Notes: generated by a model not told the origin, from the sequence alone. 64,000 nucleotides of DNA from Caballeronia sordidicola (GCF_001544455.2 NZ_FCOC02000029.1:1-64000); one strand, 5' to 3'. Positions 1 to 9,241 are shown, counted from the stretch's first letter. Numbers and translations: made by a program.

Positions 1-504
1 GAGGTCGATCCATTTGCCGCCGTTGATCTGGATGGAGCCCTTGGCGTCGTAGGAGAGGTTGTTCACGCGCAGCGTCAGCGTGGTTGCCGATGCGCCGGCG
101 GGGACCGGTAGCGTGGTGGTGACCACCACGCCGCTGCCCGCGCCCATGACTTCGAGCGGCATGACGATGGCGCCTGACTCCGCGGCGTCCGCATCAGACG
201 CCGGTGCTTGGGGAGCGATTACAGGAGGCGGGTTGTCGCTGCTGCTGTCGGGCGGATTCGATCCACTCGCCGGGGAACTCGCGCCCACGGATGTGGCCGG
301 GGGCGCCGCAGCCGCGCTTGCCCCGCTTGGCGCGGCCGCGGATGCCGACGAGGCGCCGGCTACGTTACCGCCAACCCCGGACGAACTGCTAAGACCTGTA
401 ACCGCGGACGAATCCGAATTCCCGCCGCCACCGCCGCATGCACTGACGCTGAGAATCGCGCCGCCAACCAAAGAAATCACCCATATCTTCTTGAGATTTA
501 TCAT
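1..504 (-). CDS. putative lipoprotein, 3' end outside window
   Basis: The first 168 codons of a minus-strand gene are present; the rest lies beyond base 1. The N-terminus has a short basic region, a hydrophobic core and a lipobox ending in SVSAC at residues 19-23, followed by a glycine run. This is a classic type II signal for a lipid-anchored export product. Residues about 30-110 are low-complexity Ala/Ser/Pro/Gly, probably a flexible spacer, and a beta-rich globular part begins near residue 115. An in-frame TAA lies two codons upstream of the ATG, which fixes the start. No strong Shine-Dalgarno is visible. The function cannot be assigned from this fragment. Confidence 0.75.
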   Translation of the reverse strand, partial: MINLKKIWVISLVGGAILSVSACGGGGGNSDSSAVTGLSSSSGVGGNVAGASSASAAAPSGASAAAAPPATSVGASSPASGSNPPDSSSDNPPPVIAPQAPASDADAAESGAIVMPLEVMGAGSGVVVTTTLPVPAGASATTLTLRVNNLSYDAKGSIQINGGKWIDL

Positions 505-1267
505 TATTTATACGATGCGGAAACGATGAAATTCCCCGCATAAAAGTCGCGGAGCCCGGTATTTTCAAATAAAAGATGTTTTCCGCAAAAAAGACACTTG
601 CATACAACGACAGCCTAATAAACAACTTAATCTTTTTATGCAATTCCTCATACAATTAAAATGCACGTTTCGCAGCTTTCTCATTGCGCCGTTTAAAGTA
701 TCCACCTTGCCATTGAACGAGGCTCCAGATTGCGCGCAGTCGAGTTAAGGCGCTACTTCAACATGGTTAAATGTTCAAACTGTGAAAATTGACCAAAAGG
801 GGATTCAAGCTGCATGGATCCTGGTCGGGCAATCCGAGCGAAATCTTGCGCGCTCGACAATCTGGCAAATACCTGCACGCCACGCAATTCGGTTATTTAG
901 CTTTTTTGTAATCTTCCCACGCCATGCAAACGCCGACCTTTCAAATATAGGCAAGCGGCATCCTTGCAGCTTCCTAGGGCGCGCCGACATCATTTCCCGT
1001 AAAAAACCCTTCTATATTTAGTCTGCTATGACTCGGCCTATGGCTCATGTGACTAAACATGATTCGAGTAGTCACTATCGGGGGGCATTGTGGCGCAGTT
1101 TAATAGTAAAAAAAATCTGCATGTCAATCTGCGATAACTGCACAGCGGCTTATGGCAAATGCCGGCGCGAACTCAAAGCCGCATGCGTACGAACGCGCTA
1201 ATCGAAGAGTTAAAGCGTCATGGGTTATTCATGCCCAGACCGGCGCGTGCATCAACACTCCGCGTAT
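505..1267. other. AT-richer stretch with no convincing gene
   Basis: About 760 bases lie between two minus-strand lipoprotein genes. Composition is visibly AT-richer than the rest of the window, with many A and T runs. The short open frames show neither the codon bias of neighbouring genes nor good ribosome binding sites. It probably carries the promoter of the lipoprotein at 1-504. The lower GC could reflect a transferred segment or an extended regulatory region. Confidence 0.5.
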
Positions 1268-1411
1268 TCACGAACCGGCCGCGGGCGCTGATGCAGCCGT
1301 GCCACGTCCAGGCACGGGCGGGCTAATACCTGAATCGCCGCTTTTCGAACATGCCACGCAGGCGAACGCCAGCACTGCTGCACCAAAGCACATGATCCAT
1401 TTACCCGACAT
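1268..1411 (-). CDS. small putative lipoprotein (47 aa)
   Basis: A 47-residue frame on the minus strand has a good ribosome binding site (CGGAGATAAATC before ATG). The N-terminus is MSGKWIMCFG, then a hydrophobic stretch ending in FACVACSKS, so Cys18 or Cys21 could be the lipidated residue. The remainder is short and rich in Gly, Pro, Ala and Ser, ending in AAGS. This resembles the many tiny secreted or lipid-anchored proteins of Burkholderiales. The lipobox is imperfect. An opposite-strand frame (1152-1427) overlaps it but lacks a ribosome binding site and recognisable features. Function unknown. Confidence 0.5.
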   Translation of the reverse strand: MSGKWIMCFGAAVLAFACVACSKSGDSGISPPVPGRGTAASAPAAGS

Positions 1412-1635
1412 GATTTATCTCCGTTGATTCAAGACACGCAGATGGCAACCATTCGGCAGCAATGGTCATTCCGGTGCGCCGGCTTGCGAAGTCGGTTCGA
1501 GCACGGAATGGCTACATCGAAAGAACAAATGAAAAAGTCTGTGCTGGACACCCGTATCGCGAATGATTATTATTAACCATCCCGAGTACGCAGGCGTCCG
1601 GTCAACGAAAAGGGTGCAGAACAGGAGACCCTTTC

Positions 1636-2130
1636 ATGCACCAGCCGCGCGTTGCCCCGTTAGCCGAAGTCGTTACACCTTCACTCGAAGCGAGTTTGAG
1701 CCTGTGGGAATGCGTGATGCGCGCGGCTGTTGCCGCGCTACGCGCAGCGCAGCCGCTTGCGGCGTTTCAGGGGTATGAACATGCGCTCGCAATCGCGCAT
1801 CGGCTTATTGAACAGCCTCCCGAGGGACGTGCTGGCGATTGCGTCGCGGCCCTCGTGGTCTCGCATCACAATCTCGCGGATCTCGAACTCGAACGCGGCC
1901 GTATCGATCACGCCGTCGCGCAACTCTGCGCCGCGCACGAAGCGCTGTTTAAAATTTTCCTCGATACAACCCGCGGCCCAGCCCTGCAGCAAGCCGCACT
2001 GCGCCATAGCCGCGAGACGCATGTCGCGTTGCTGAACCATGTCGCCACGCATGGTCCTCATACGTCCATCGCGCGGACGCTCGAATTGGGCGAACGAGCG
2101 TTGAACGCAAGTACCCCGCTACCACACTGA
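1636..2130 (+). CDS. conserved-type hypothetical protein upstream of sodA
   Basis: A 164-residue protein with a clear AGGAG site 8 bases before its ATG. It is predicted to be almost entirely alpha-helical, soluble and cytoplasmic, with helices of the pattern LAIAHRLIEQ and HHNLADLELERG. These look like tetratricopeptide-type helical pairs, typical of small scaffold or regulatory proteins. It ends 67 bases before the superoxide dismutase gene in the same direction, so the two may be cotranscribed and it may take part in oxidative-stress physiology. No catalytic motif is visible and I do not recognise a named family. Confidence 0.7.
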   Translation: MHQPRVAPLAEVVTPSLEASLSLWECVMRAAVAALRAAQPLAAFQGYEHALAIAHRLIEQPPEGRAGDCVAALVVSHHNLADLELERGRIDHAVAQLCAAHEALFKIFLDTTRGPALQQAALRHSRETHVALLNHVATHGPHTSIARTLELGERALNASTPLPH

Positions 2131-2197
2131 TGCATTGATTCCCCGACGCACTGACGCAAACGCACCGCCCATCCATCCCATCCGAAAGGAACCCACG

Positions 2198-2821
2198 ATG
2201 CCCTATACCCTTCCCCCGTTGCCCTATTCGTTCGATGCACTCGAACCGCATATCGATGCCCGCACCATGGAGGTTCACCACACGAAGCATCACCAGACCT
2301 ACGTCAACAACCTGAACGCGGCGCTGAAAGATACGGAGTACGCAGAATTGCCGATTGAAACGCTCGTGGCGCAAGTCTCTTCGCTGCCCGAAGCGTTGCA
2401 GGCGCCCGTGCGCAACAACGGCGGCGGCCATGCAAATCACAGCCTGTTCTGGACCGTCATGTCGCCCGAGGGCGGTGGCACGCCCGAAGGCGAACTGGCT
2501 CAGGCGATCGATACCGATCTCGGCAGTTTCGACGCCTTCAAGGAAGCGTTCACCAAGGCCGCGCTGACGCGTTTCGGCAGCGGCTGGGCGTGGTTGAGCG
2601 TGAACAACCAAGGCAAGCTTGTTGTGGAAAGCTCGGCGAATCAGGACAATCCGCTCATGACCGGATTGATTTCAGGCAACACTCCGGTCCTCGGTCTCGA
2701 TGTCTGGGAACACGCGTACTACCTGAAGTACGAGAACCGCCGTCCGGAATACATCGCGGCGTTTTATAACGTGATCAACTGGCCGGAAGTCGCGCGCCGG
2801 TATGCGCAAGCGCGCGCGTGA
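2198..2821 (+). CDS. sodA: superoxide dismutase, Mn type
   Basis: A 207-residue iron/manganese-family superoxide dismutase that converts superoxide to hydrogen peroxide and oxygen in the cytoplasm. The metal ligands are visible: His27, His81 in NNGGGHANH, and Asp168 and His172 in the DVWEHAYY signature. Gly at the GGGH position and a glutamine at residue 149 (ANQDNPL) are the residues usually found in manganese enzymes rather than iron enzymes. The ATG follows AAAGGAACCCACG. A longer in-frame reading to 2135 adds residues unrelated to the family, so this start is preferred. A long perfect inverted repeat follows the stop. Confidence 0.95.
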   Translation: MPYTLPPLPYSFDALEPHIDARTMEVHHTKHHQTYVNNLNAALKDTEYAELPIETLVAQVSSLPEALQAPVRNNGGGHANHSLFWTVMSPEGGGTPEGELAQAIDTDLGSFDAFKEAFTKAALTRFGSGWAWLSVNNQGKLVVESSANQDNPLMTGLISGNTPVLGLDVWEHAYYLKYENRRPEYIAAFYNVINWPEVARRYAQARA

Positions 2822-2842
2822 TGTAGCGGTCTCAACAGCGGT

Positions 2843-2881
2843 TTTCAGGCGCACGCAAAGCCGGCCGGCACGCGCCTGAAA
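2843..2881. terminator. stem-loop between sodA and the convergent reductase gene
   Basis: A perfect 10-base inverted repeat, TTTCAGGCGC and GCGCCTGAAA, encloses a GC-rich loop that itself contains GCCGGCCGGC. It sits between two convergent genes. It lacks a clear T run on either side, so it may act as a bidirectional or Rho-assisted terminator, or as a 3' stabilising structure. Confidence 0.5.
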
Positions 2882-2890
2882 CGAGGCGAC

Positions 2891-5506
2891 TCAATAAACG
2901 TCGCGCCTGTACAACCCGTTCGCAACCATCATGCTGACGCGTTCATCGCCGAGCGCGGCCCTCAGTTCCCTGTCGACGGCAGGCGCCATTCCCGCCAGGC
3001 TGCCGCACACCATGATCGCCGCGCCGCCCGCCACCCACATGAAAATCTCGCTCGCGGATTGCCTGATGAGGTCTTGCACGTAGCGTCCGCAATCATCGTC
3101 GCGGGAATACGCCAGATCGACGCGCGCAAGCGTGCCGTCCGCGCGCCATGCGTCGAGTTCGTGCTTGAAGAAGGCGTCGTACCGGGCATTGCGCTCGCCA
3201 AACAACAACCAGTGCCCCTTCGATCCCGCCAGGCTGCGCTCACGAAGATGCGCGCGCAGTCCGGCAAAGCCTGTGCCGTTGCCAATGAGTATCAGCGCCC
3301 GCTCCCCTTCCGGCCGATGAAACCCCGCGTTCGTGCGGATGCGCGCCTGCACTGCATCGCCTTCGGTTGTATAAGCCGTCAGCCATCCCGAGCCAACGCC
3401 CAGTTCGCCCGATGACTTGACCAGTTGCCTCACTACGAGGTCCAGGTAGCCATCGGCGGGAACGGAGGCGATCGAATAATCGCGATGCGGCAGCGGCTTG
3501 AGGATATCGACAAGTTCAGCAGCGCTCATCTTGTCCGCGGCATCAGGCAAAGGAAGAATCGCGCCGGACAAGTGTGTATCGAGACGCTGACCGTGCACGC
3601 GGGTATCGGCATCCAAACCCGCCGCCGATAAAAACCGCGTCACCGCCGCCGGATCATTGCGCGGATAAATCTCGACAATGTCTCCCGCAGTCCACTGATG
3701 CGCGGTCGCAGCGTTCGCTTTCAGCCGCACAAAATGCACGCCGCCGCCCTGGCTGCCAGGATTCAAAAGCTCACGTGTTGCCAGCGTCCACGCCTCGACC
3801 GGCGCTTGTGCCCAGGAAGCGGTTGTTGCAGCACCCAGCTCGGATAACTGCCGGCGCCAGCGCTGTTCGCTTTCATCGTCGCGCCCATTCATTTCGATGC
3901 GCTCGAACAATTTGCGCGCGCCAGCCCGGGTCAGCCATTCATCGACCTGACGGCCGAAGTGACAGAAATCCGGATACTCGCGATCGCCGAGCGCCAGCAC
4001 CCCATAGCTGAAACCGCCGCTCGGCGCGGGGCGCGCCATCATCTGCCGCACGAACGAACGGGCGCGATCGGGCGCTTGTCCGTCGCCGTAGGTGCTGACC
4101 ACAAAAAGCACGCAACGGGCGGCCGCCAGCGATACGGAATCGAGCGCGGAAATGGGCAGCAAGCGCGCCGACCGTCCCGCCGATGCAAATGCCGCCGCGC
4201 TCATGCTCGCTATGCGCTCGGCCGTGCCGGTCTGGCTCGCATGAACGATCAGCAAGTCGCTGTCCACGTCATTCACCACGACGGGTGGCAAGGAAGGAAT
4301 GGCAATGGCGCCGGCTTCACGGCGCTTGCGCCGTCGGCCGAGATACAGCAGCCAGCCGGTTATTGCAAAAAGCGGCATGGTCAGGCTGCACAGCATGATC
4401 ACCACCCGGCCTGCAATGCCGAACACGCTGCCGCTATGCACCGACAACATGCTCGTGCCGACGACCTTGCTTACTGGCCGGTCGGCGTAGAGGTCGGTGA
4501 GTTTCAGCGAGCCGGTGGAGGCATCGAATGTGTATCGATCCATCAGGCCGCCTCGCAACGGCCCGTCGAAACGTTCAATCGATACCGACTTGCCATCGCG
4601 CGATACCGTGAGCGAAGCACGTCCGAAATCGGGGCCGACTCGTTGCACGAAGGTGTTCCATGCGGCATCGAACGAGATTGCATGGCCCGGCTCGGCCGCG
4701 CCTTGCGCGCCGCGCTTTTTACGCGGGGCGGCAGCACGGGGCGCGTCGCCCTTCGCGAGCGCAAGCGCTTCCTTCGGCTTGCGATCCATGGCCGGCGCGC
4801 GCCGCATTTCCTCGATGCCCAGCGTCTTGCTCACCAGATCGTGATACCAGCCGTATGACCACCACAGCCCGGTGAGCGCGCTCAACAGATAGGACAGGAC
4901 CATCCATGCGCCGATCACCGCATGCAACGAGCGATAAAGATTGCGCCCGGTGCGCTTCAGATCGAGGACGAACCACGAACGCCAGTCGAGCGGCTTGCGC
5001 GGCCATCGGAGATACAGCCCGGACAGCGCGAAGAATATGAGCGAGAACGCAGCCACGCCCGTAATCTGCTTGCCGATCTCGTTGTCCCTGCGCCCTTCGG
5101 TCAGAGGCAGCGCCAGGAATCGATGCAGGTCTTCGACGAACGAAAAAAAATCATTGCCGGCAGCCTTGCCGAGCACGTGCCCAGTGTAGGGATCGGCATA
5201 GTATGTCGCCGCGCCGGAGGGCTGGCGCACGCGAAACTGCGCGGCTCTCGCCGGATCAGCCGACAACACCAGCGGCCTGATGTCCTCGCCGGGAAACTGG
5301 GCCTGGATGCTCGCGAGCAGCGCATCCGGTGTCATGCGTTCGGCGCCTTTCCCGCCGTTTGCAACGCTGATCGTGCGGCTGTTCAGGAGCCCCGTTATCT
5401 CGTCCTCGAAGCTCATGGTGGCGCCCGTCAGCCCCATGAGCGCCAGCACCAGTCCCACTGTGATGCCGAGCAGCCAGTGCACTTGAAACAGAATTCGACG
5501 AGTCAT
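2891..5506 (-). CDS. PepSY membrane / flavodoxin / FNR-type reductase fusion
   Basis: An 871-residue inner-membrane oxidoreductase. Residues 1 to about 395 form a PepSY-TM region with four hydrophobic helices (first near residues 10-30, last near 365-390). Residues from about 420 form a flavodoxin domain with the FMN loop HASQTGTAE. From about 560 comes a CysJ-like reductase part, with the FAD motif RDYSIAS near 673 and the NADPH motif IGNGTGF near 739. The order suggests electrons flow from NADPH through FAD and FMN to the membrane or periplasm. Relatives are usually found with ferric-siderophore uptake genes, so ferric reduction is the most likely role (inference). A Fur-like box lies about 200 bases upstream. 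Annotations as a sulfite reductase subunit would be misleading. Confidence 0.85.
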   Translation of the reverse strand: MTRRILFQVHWLLGITVGLVLALMGLTGATMSFEDEITGLLNSRTISVANGGKGAERMTPDALLASIQAQFPGEDIRPLVLSADPARAAQFRVRQPSGAATYYADPYTGHVLGKAAGNDFFSFVEDLHRFLALPLTEGRRDNEIGKQITGVAAFSLIFFALSGLYLRWPRKPLDWRSWFVLDLKRTGRNLYRSLHAVIGAWMVLSYLLSALTGLWWSYGWYHDLVSKTLGIEEMRRAPAMDRKPKEALALAKGDAPRAAAPRKKRGAQGAAEPGHAISFDAAWNTFVQRVGPDFGRASLTVSRDGKSVSIERFDGPLRGGLMDRYTFDASTGSLKLTDLYADRPVSKVVGTSMLSVHSGSVFGIAGRVVIMLCSLTMPLFAITGWLLYLGRRRKRREAGAIAIPSLPPVVVNDVDSDLLIVHASQTGTAERIASMSAAAFASAGRSARLLPISALDSVSLAAARCVLFVVSTYGDGQAPDRARSFVRQMMARPAPSGGFSYGVLALGDREYPDFCHFGRQVDEWLTRAGARKLFERIEMNGRDDESEQRWRRQLSELGAATTASWAQAPVEAWTLATRELLNPGSQGGGVHFVRLKANAATAHQWTAGDIVEIYPRNDPAAVTRFLSAAGLDADTRVHGQRLDTHLSGAILPLPDAADKMSAAELVDILKPLPHRDYSIASVPADGYLDLVVRQLVKSSGELGVGSGWLTAYTTEGDAVQARIRTNAGFHRPEGERALILIGNGTGFAGLRAHLRERSLAGSKGHWLLFGERNARYDAFFKHELDAWRADGTLARVDLAYSRDDDCGRYVQDLIRQSASEIFMWVAGGAAIMVCGSLAGMAPAVDRELRAALGDERVSMMVANGLYRRDVY

Positions 5507-5548
5507 TGAAATACCTGCAGTCCCTGCGCGGTTCGGGCGGTCATAGAT

Positions 5549-5571
5549 AGTCTTACAGTCAGTCTTACAGT
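5549..5571. repeat. tandem 11-base direct repeat upstream of the reductase gene
   Basis: AGTCTTACAGT occurs twice, at 5549-5559 and 5561-5571, offset by 12 bases. It lies about 45 bases upstream of the start of the PepSY reductase gene (minus strand). Tandem half-sites at this position would suit an activator or repressor. No named factor is recognised. Confidence 0.35.
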
Positions 5572-5705
5572 TTCAATGCATCGTTTCCAAAGCATAGTTA
5601 AACGCCGCGATGGCCCACGCGCCCCTTGAGCGCCGGGCGCGCCGCACTATGGCGAAAAACAATGTCAGCGTAATGATGCGCAGCAGGGAGAGACTCGCTA
5701 CGTCG

Positions 5706-5725
5706 AATGGGAATGATTCTTGTTT
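5706..5725. promoter_or_regulatory. Fur-like box
   Basis: AATGGGAATGATTCTTGTTT closely resembles classical Fur boxes of the form AATGAGAATGATTCTTATTT. It lies in the intergenic region between the divergent PepSY reductase gene (start 5506) and the BrkB gene (start 5853). Iron-dependent repression of the reductase would fit its proposed role. The distance of about 200 bases from that start needs a long leader, so the assignment is tentative. Confidence 0.5.
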
Positions 5726-5852
5726 ATTTTAACGGCCACTCGACAACACACGCAACAGATTTTGACCGGAGTGCTGGCAAATGCGCCTTTTCAAGGCCCG
5801 GGACTTGCGCATTGCTTACCGACGACGCGGCATTACGCGTACTGGAGGACAC

Positions 5853-6755
5853 ATGCGACTCATACGCTATCGCACGCTAAGGACGATCGCCGATCATCCC
5901 GGCGCGTTCGCGTTGCAAGTTCTCAAGGCGTTTCGCGCGAACCAGGGCATGCTCCTCGCGGGCGCGGTCGCGTATTACGCGCTGCTTTCCATCATCCCGC
6001 TGCTGATACTGGTCGTGATCGCGCTTTCGCACGTGGTCGACCGGCACGTACTTCTGGATACGCTGTCTCATCTGCTCGAATGGCTCGTGCCGGGACAGGC
6101 AAAAGCCATCGTCAGGGAGCTTGCAAACTTTCTCGCGCATCGCACGGTGATTGGATGGGTGCTTCTCTGCACCATGATTTTCTTCAGTTCATTGGCCTTC
6201 ACGGTGCTCGAAAACGCGATGTCCGTGATCTTCGTTCATCGCGTGGCGATTCGCCGGCGGCACTTCCTGATTTCCGCGCTGCTGCCCTATTGCTACAGCT
6301 TGTCGCTCGGCGCTGGCGTGCTGCTCGTCACGCTTGTATCGACAGGATTGCAGGCGGTCGGCGCCCATAACGTGGATATATTCGGCATCGAAGTTTCCTT
6401 GAGCGGCACATCGCGGGCCCTGCTTTATCTGTTTGGATTCGCGGGCGAGGTCTTTGTGCTGACATCGATATACCTAGTGATTCCAGTCGGCCGGCCACAC
6501 TTCAGGCACGCGCTGTTCGGCGCAATCGCCGCCGCGCTGTTGTGGGAAATCACGCGCCACGTGCTCGTCTGGTATTTCGCCACGCTCTCGCAAGTCAGCG
6601 TGGTTTATGGATCGCTGACCACATCGATTGTCGTACTGTTCAGTCTCGAAGCGCTCGCGACGTTGCTGCTGTTCGGCGCCCAGTTGATCGCGGAATACGA
6701 ACGGCTGCATGCCGGAACCACGGAGCTTACGCCCAGGCCGTTTCGCACGGGCTGA
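5853..6755 (+). CDS. YihY/BrkB-family inner-membrane protein
   Basis: A 300-residue integral membrane protein of the YihY/virulence factor BrkB family. Residues 27-45 contain the family's N-terminal pattern of a glycine-rich first helix (GMLLAGAVAYYALLS). About six transmembrane helices follow, and the C-terminal segment FGAQLIAEYER is typical of the family. The ATG at 5853 is preceded by a strong GGAGG at the right distance; an in-frame extension to 5781 has no such site. The biochemical role of the family is not settled (transport or envelope functions have been proposed), so none is asserted. Confidence 0.85.
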   Translation: MRLIRYRTLRTIADHPGAFALQVLKAFRANQGMLLAGAVAYYALLSIIPLLILVVIALSHVVDRHVLLDTLSHLLEWLVPGQAKAIVRELANFLAHRTVIGWVLLCTMIFFSSLAFTVLENAMSVIFVHRVAIRRRHFLISALLPYCYSLSLGAGVLLVTLVSTGLQAVGAHNVDIFGIEVSLSGTSRALLYLFGFAGEVFVLTSIYLVIPVGRPHFRHALFGAIAAALLWEITRHVLVWYFATLSQVSVVYGSLTTSIVVLFSLEALATLLLFGAQLIAEYERLHAGTTELTPRPFRTG

Positions 6756-6822
6756 TACCGGCCTTCACCAGCGATACCAGCGATAATGCGCGGACATCAA
6801 AACGGACCTGCCGGGAGACCCT

Positions 6823-7758
6823 TTGGAACTGCGTCAGCTTCGCTACTTCGTCCGCGTCATCGAACACGGCAGCATGGGCCGCGCGGCAATGGAGCTTGGC
6901 GTGGTGACATCCACGCTGAGCCAGCAGATCAGCCGCCTCGAAAGCGAGTTGTCCACACGGCTCCTGCAGCGCACCGCCAGCGGCGTTGTTCCCACCGACG
7001 CGGGCCTCGCGTTCTGGCGCCAGGCGCAACTGGCGCTCCGCCATGTCGATGACGCCGCGCACGCCGCACAGCACGCGCGTCTCTCGGGCCATGTCAGCGT
7101 AGGCATGGCGCCAAGCACGACGGGCGTGCTCGGTCTCGCGTTCATGCGTGCAATGCGCGAACGTTATCCCGATGTCCGCCTGCGCATGGTCGAAAGCCTG
7201 TCGGGCCATCTGGCCGGCATGCTCAACGCGCGCCAGATCGACCTCGCCATCCTTTTTCAAAGCGACAACATCAAGCGCTTCAGCGCCACGCCTTTGCTGG
7301 ACGAGCGTCTGTTCCTGATCGCCGCCGCAAGCTTCGAACCCCTGCCCGCGACCCGGACCACGAAGCTCGCGCATGTCGCCCGGTTGCCGATGATTCTTCC
7401 AAGCGGCCCCCACGGATTGCGCTCGCTGCTCGATACCGCGTTCGCACGCGCGGGTATCGAACCCAACATCGTGGCTGAAATCGATGGCCTCGCCATGCTG
7501 ATGGATGCGGTTGGCGGCGGCCTGGGCGTCACCATCCAGCCAGGCGCCGCGCTCGCCCGGCGCGATCCGGCCTCGTTCCGCGCGCTCCCGGTCAGCGAAC
7601 GCGGCATGGTGCGTCCGAACCAGCTTGTCAGCCTCTCCGACGACGAACTCTCGCCCGCCGGTCTCGCGGCCCGCGTGGTCCTCGCCGATGTCGCGCGCAC
7701 GCTTGTTGCCAGAGGCGACTGGGCTGGCGCCACAGTGCCGCCTCTTCACAATTCGTGA
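6823..7758 (+). CDS. tcuR: LysR-type regulator of the tricarballylate operon
   Basis: A 311-residue LysR-type regulator with an N-terminal winged helix-turn-helix (residues 1-60, LRQLRYFVRVIEHGS...) and a C-terminal effector-binding domain of the periplasmic-binding-protein fold. The start is TTG, preceded by GGGAGACCC; no nearby ATG fits. It lies 76 bases upstream of tcuA in the same orientation, matching the tcuR-tcuABC order known from Salmonella, where TcuR activates tcuABC with tricarballylate as coinducer. Assignment rests on the family plus this context. Confidence 0.85.
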   Translation: MELRQLRYFVRVIEHGSMGRAAMELGVVTSTLSQQISRLESELSTRLLQRTASGVVPTDAGLAFWRQAQLALRHVDDAAHAAQHARLSGHVSVGMAPSTTGVLGLAFMRAMRERYPDVRLRMVESLSGHLAGMLNARQIDLAILFQSDNIKRFSATPLLDERLFLIAAASFEPLPATRTTKLAHVARLPMILPSGPHGLRSLLDTAFARAGIEPNIVAEIDGLAMLMDAVGGGLGVTIQPGAALARRDPASFRALPVSERGMVRPNQLVSLSDDELSPAGLAARVVLADVARTLVARGDWAGATVPPLHNS

Positions 7759-7834
7759 AGACCTGTTGCTCGCTGCCTGCTGGCGGCTGAACACCTGGCG
7801 TCCTACACTCCCGGGATTGGAGGAGACGTCGACA

Positions 7835-9241
7835 ATGGTGGATGTACTGGTGATCGGAGGCGGCAACGCGGCCTTGTGCGCCGCGCTGATGGCGCGCGAA
7901 GCAGGCGCGTCCGTCATGTTGCTCGAAGCGGCCCCGCGTGAATGGCGCGGCGGGAATTCGCAGCACACGCGTAACCTGCGCTGCATGCATGACGCGCCGC
8001 AGGATGTGCTGATCGACGCGTACCCGGAGGAAGAATACTGGCAGGATCTGCTCAAGGTGACCGGCGGTCTCACTAATGAACCGCTCGCGCGCCTCGCCAT
8101 CCGCGAATCGTCCACATGCCGCGACTGGATGCGCAAGCACGGCGTGCATTTCCAGCCGCCGCTCTCGGGCGCGCTGCACGTAGCCCGCACCAACGCATTT
8201 TTCATGGGCGGCGGCAAGGCGCTCGTCAACGCATACTTCCGCAGCGCGCAAGCGCTGGGCGTGCAGATACGCTACGACGCGCCGGTGGATTCCATCGAAC
8301 TGGACGGCGATCGTTTTGTCGCGGCACACATTGGCAACGAACGCATTGAAGCGCGCGCCTGCGTGCTGGCGGCGGGCGGCTTCGAATCGAATCGCGCATG
8401 GCTGCGTGAAGCGTGGGGCCAAATCAACGGCGAATGGGTCGCCGACAACTTCCTGATTCGCGGCACGCGCTTCAACATGGGCGTGCTGCTCAAGTACATG
8501 ATCGATGCAGGCGCGGATTCCATTGGCGATCCGTCGCAATCGCATTGCGTCGCCATCGACGCGCGCGCGCCACTGTATGACGGCGGCATCTGCACGCGGG
8601 TGGATTGTGTATCGCTGGGTGTGATGCTCAATCGCAACGCCGAGCGTTTCTACGATGAAGGCGAGGATTTCTGGCCCAAGCGCTACGCCATCTGGGGCCG
8701 GCTCGTGGCTCACCAGCCGGGGCAGATCGGTTATTCGATCATCGATTCCAAAGCGATAGGCCGCTTCATGCCGCCCGTGTTCCCCGGCACGAAAGCGAAT
8801 TCGCTCGGCGAACTGGCGCGCGCCACGGGACTCGATGAAACAAAGTTCATCGAGACAATTGAGACCTATAACGCCGCATGCCGCGTTGGTACCTTCGATC
8901 ACGCGGTGCTCGACGACTGCTATACCGAAGGCCTCACGCCCGCGAAGACGCACTGGGCGCAGCCTATCGATAAACCACCCTTCTATGCCTTCGCGCTTCG
9001 TCCGGGAATCACGTTCACGTACCTCGGGCTGAAGGTGAATGAACAGTCCGCCGTGCACTTCGGCGGCAAGCCGAGCCCCAACCTTTACGTTGCAGGAGAA
9101 ATGATGGCGGGCAACGTGCTTGGCAAGGGCTATACGGCGGGTGTCGGCATGGCGATCGGCACGGCGTTTGGAAGGATCGCGGGCACTCAGGCCGCGCAGG
9201 CAGCCCTGAAACTGAAGGAAACCCGTCATGCAGTCGCTTGA
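7835..9241 (+). CDS. tcuA: FAD-dependent tricarballylate dehydrogenase
   Basis: A 468-residue flavoprotein of the fumarate reductase/succinate dehydrogenase type that oxidises tricarballylate to cis-aconitate. The N-terminal dinucleotide-binding motif is VLVIGGGNAALCAALMAREAG with an acidic residue (LLEAAP) ending the second strand. The C-terminal FAD motif is GNVLGKGYTAGVGMAIG. The ATG at 7835 follows TTGGAGGAGACG; a longer open frame upstream runs through tcuR and is not coding. Its last 14 bases overlap tcuB, implying translational coupling to its membrane electron-acceptor partner. The resulting cis-aconitate enters the TCA cycle. Confidence 0.92.
   Translation: MVDVLVIGGGNAALCAALMAREAGASVMLLEAAPREWRGGNSQHTRNLRCMHDAPQDVLIDAYPEEEYWQDLLKVTGGLTNEPLARLAIRESSTCRDWMRKHGVHFQPPLSGALHVARTNAFFMGGGKALVNAYFRSAQALGVQIRYDAPVDSIELDGDRFVAAHIGNERIEARACVLAAGGFESNRAWLREAWGQINGEWVADNFLIRGTRFNMGVLLKYMIDAGADSIGDPSQSHCVAIDARAPLYDGGICTRVDCVSLGVMLNRNAERFYDEGEDFWPKRYAIWGRLVAHQPGQIGYSIIDSKAIGRFMPPVFPGTKANSLGELARATGLDETKFIETIETYNAACRVGTFDHAVLDDCYTEGLTPAKTHWAQPIDKPPFYAFALRPGITFTYLGLKVNEQSAVHFGGKPSPNLYVAGEMMAGNVLGKGYTAGVGMAIGTAFGRIAGTQAAQAALKLKETRHAVA

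Noticed and set aside
1152..1427. A 91-residue plus-strand frame overlapping the small lipoprotein
   Set aside because: No ribosome binding site and no recognisable features; the minus-strand lipoprotein has both.
2891..5506. Calling the fusion a sulfite reductase alpha subunit
   Set aside because: The N-terminal PepSY membrane region and lack of a hemoprotein partner argue against it despite the CysJ-like C-terminus.
6727..8229. A 500-residue minus-strand open frame across the LysR gene
   Set aside because: It shows no family resemblance, while the plus strand gives a full LysR protein with tcu context.
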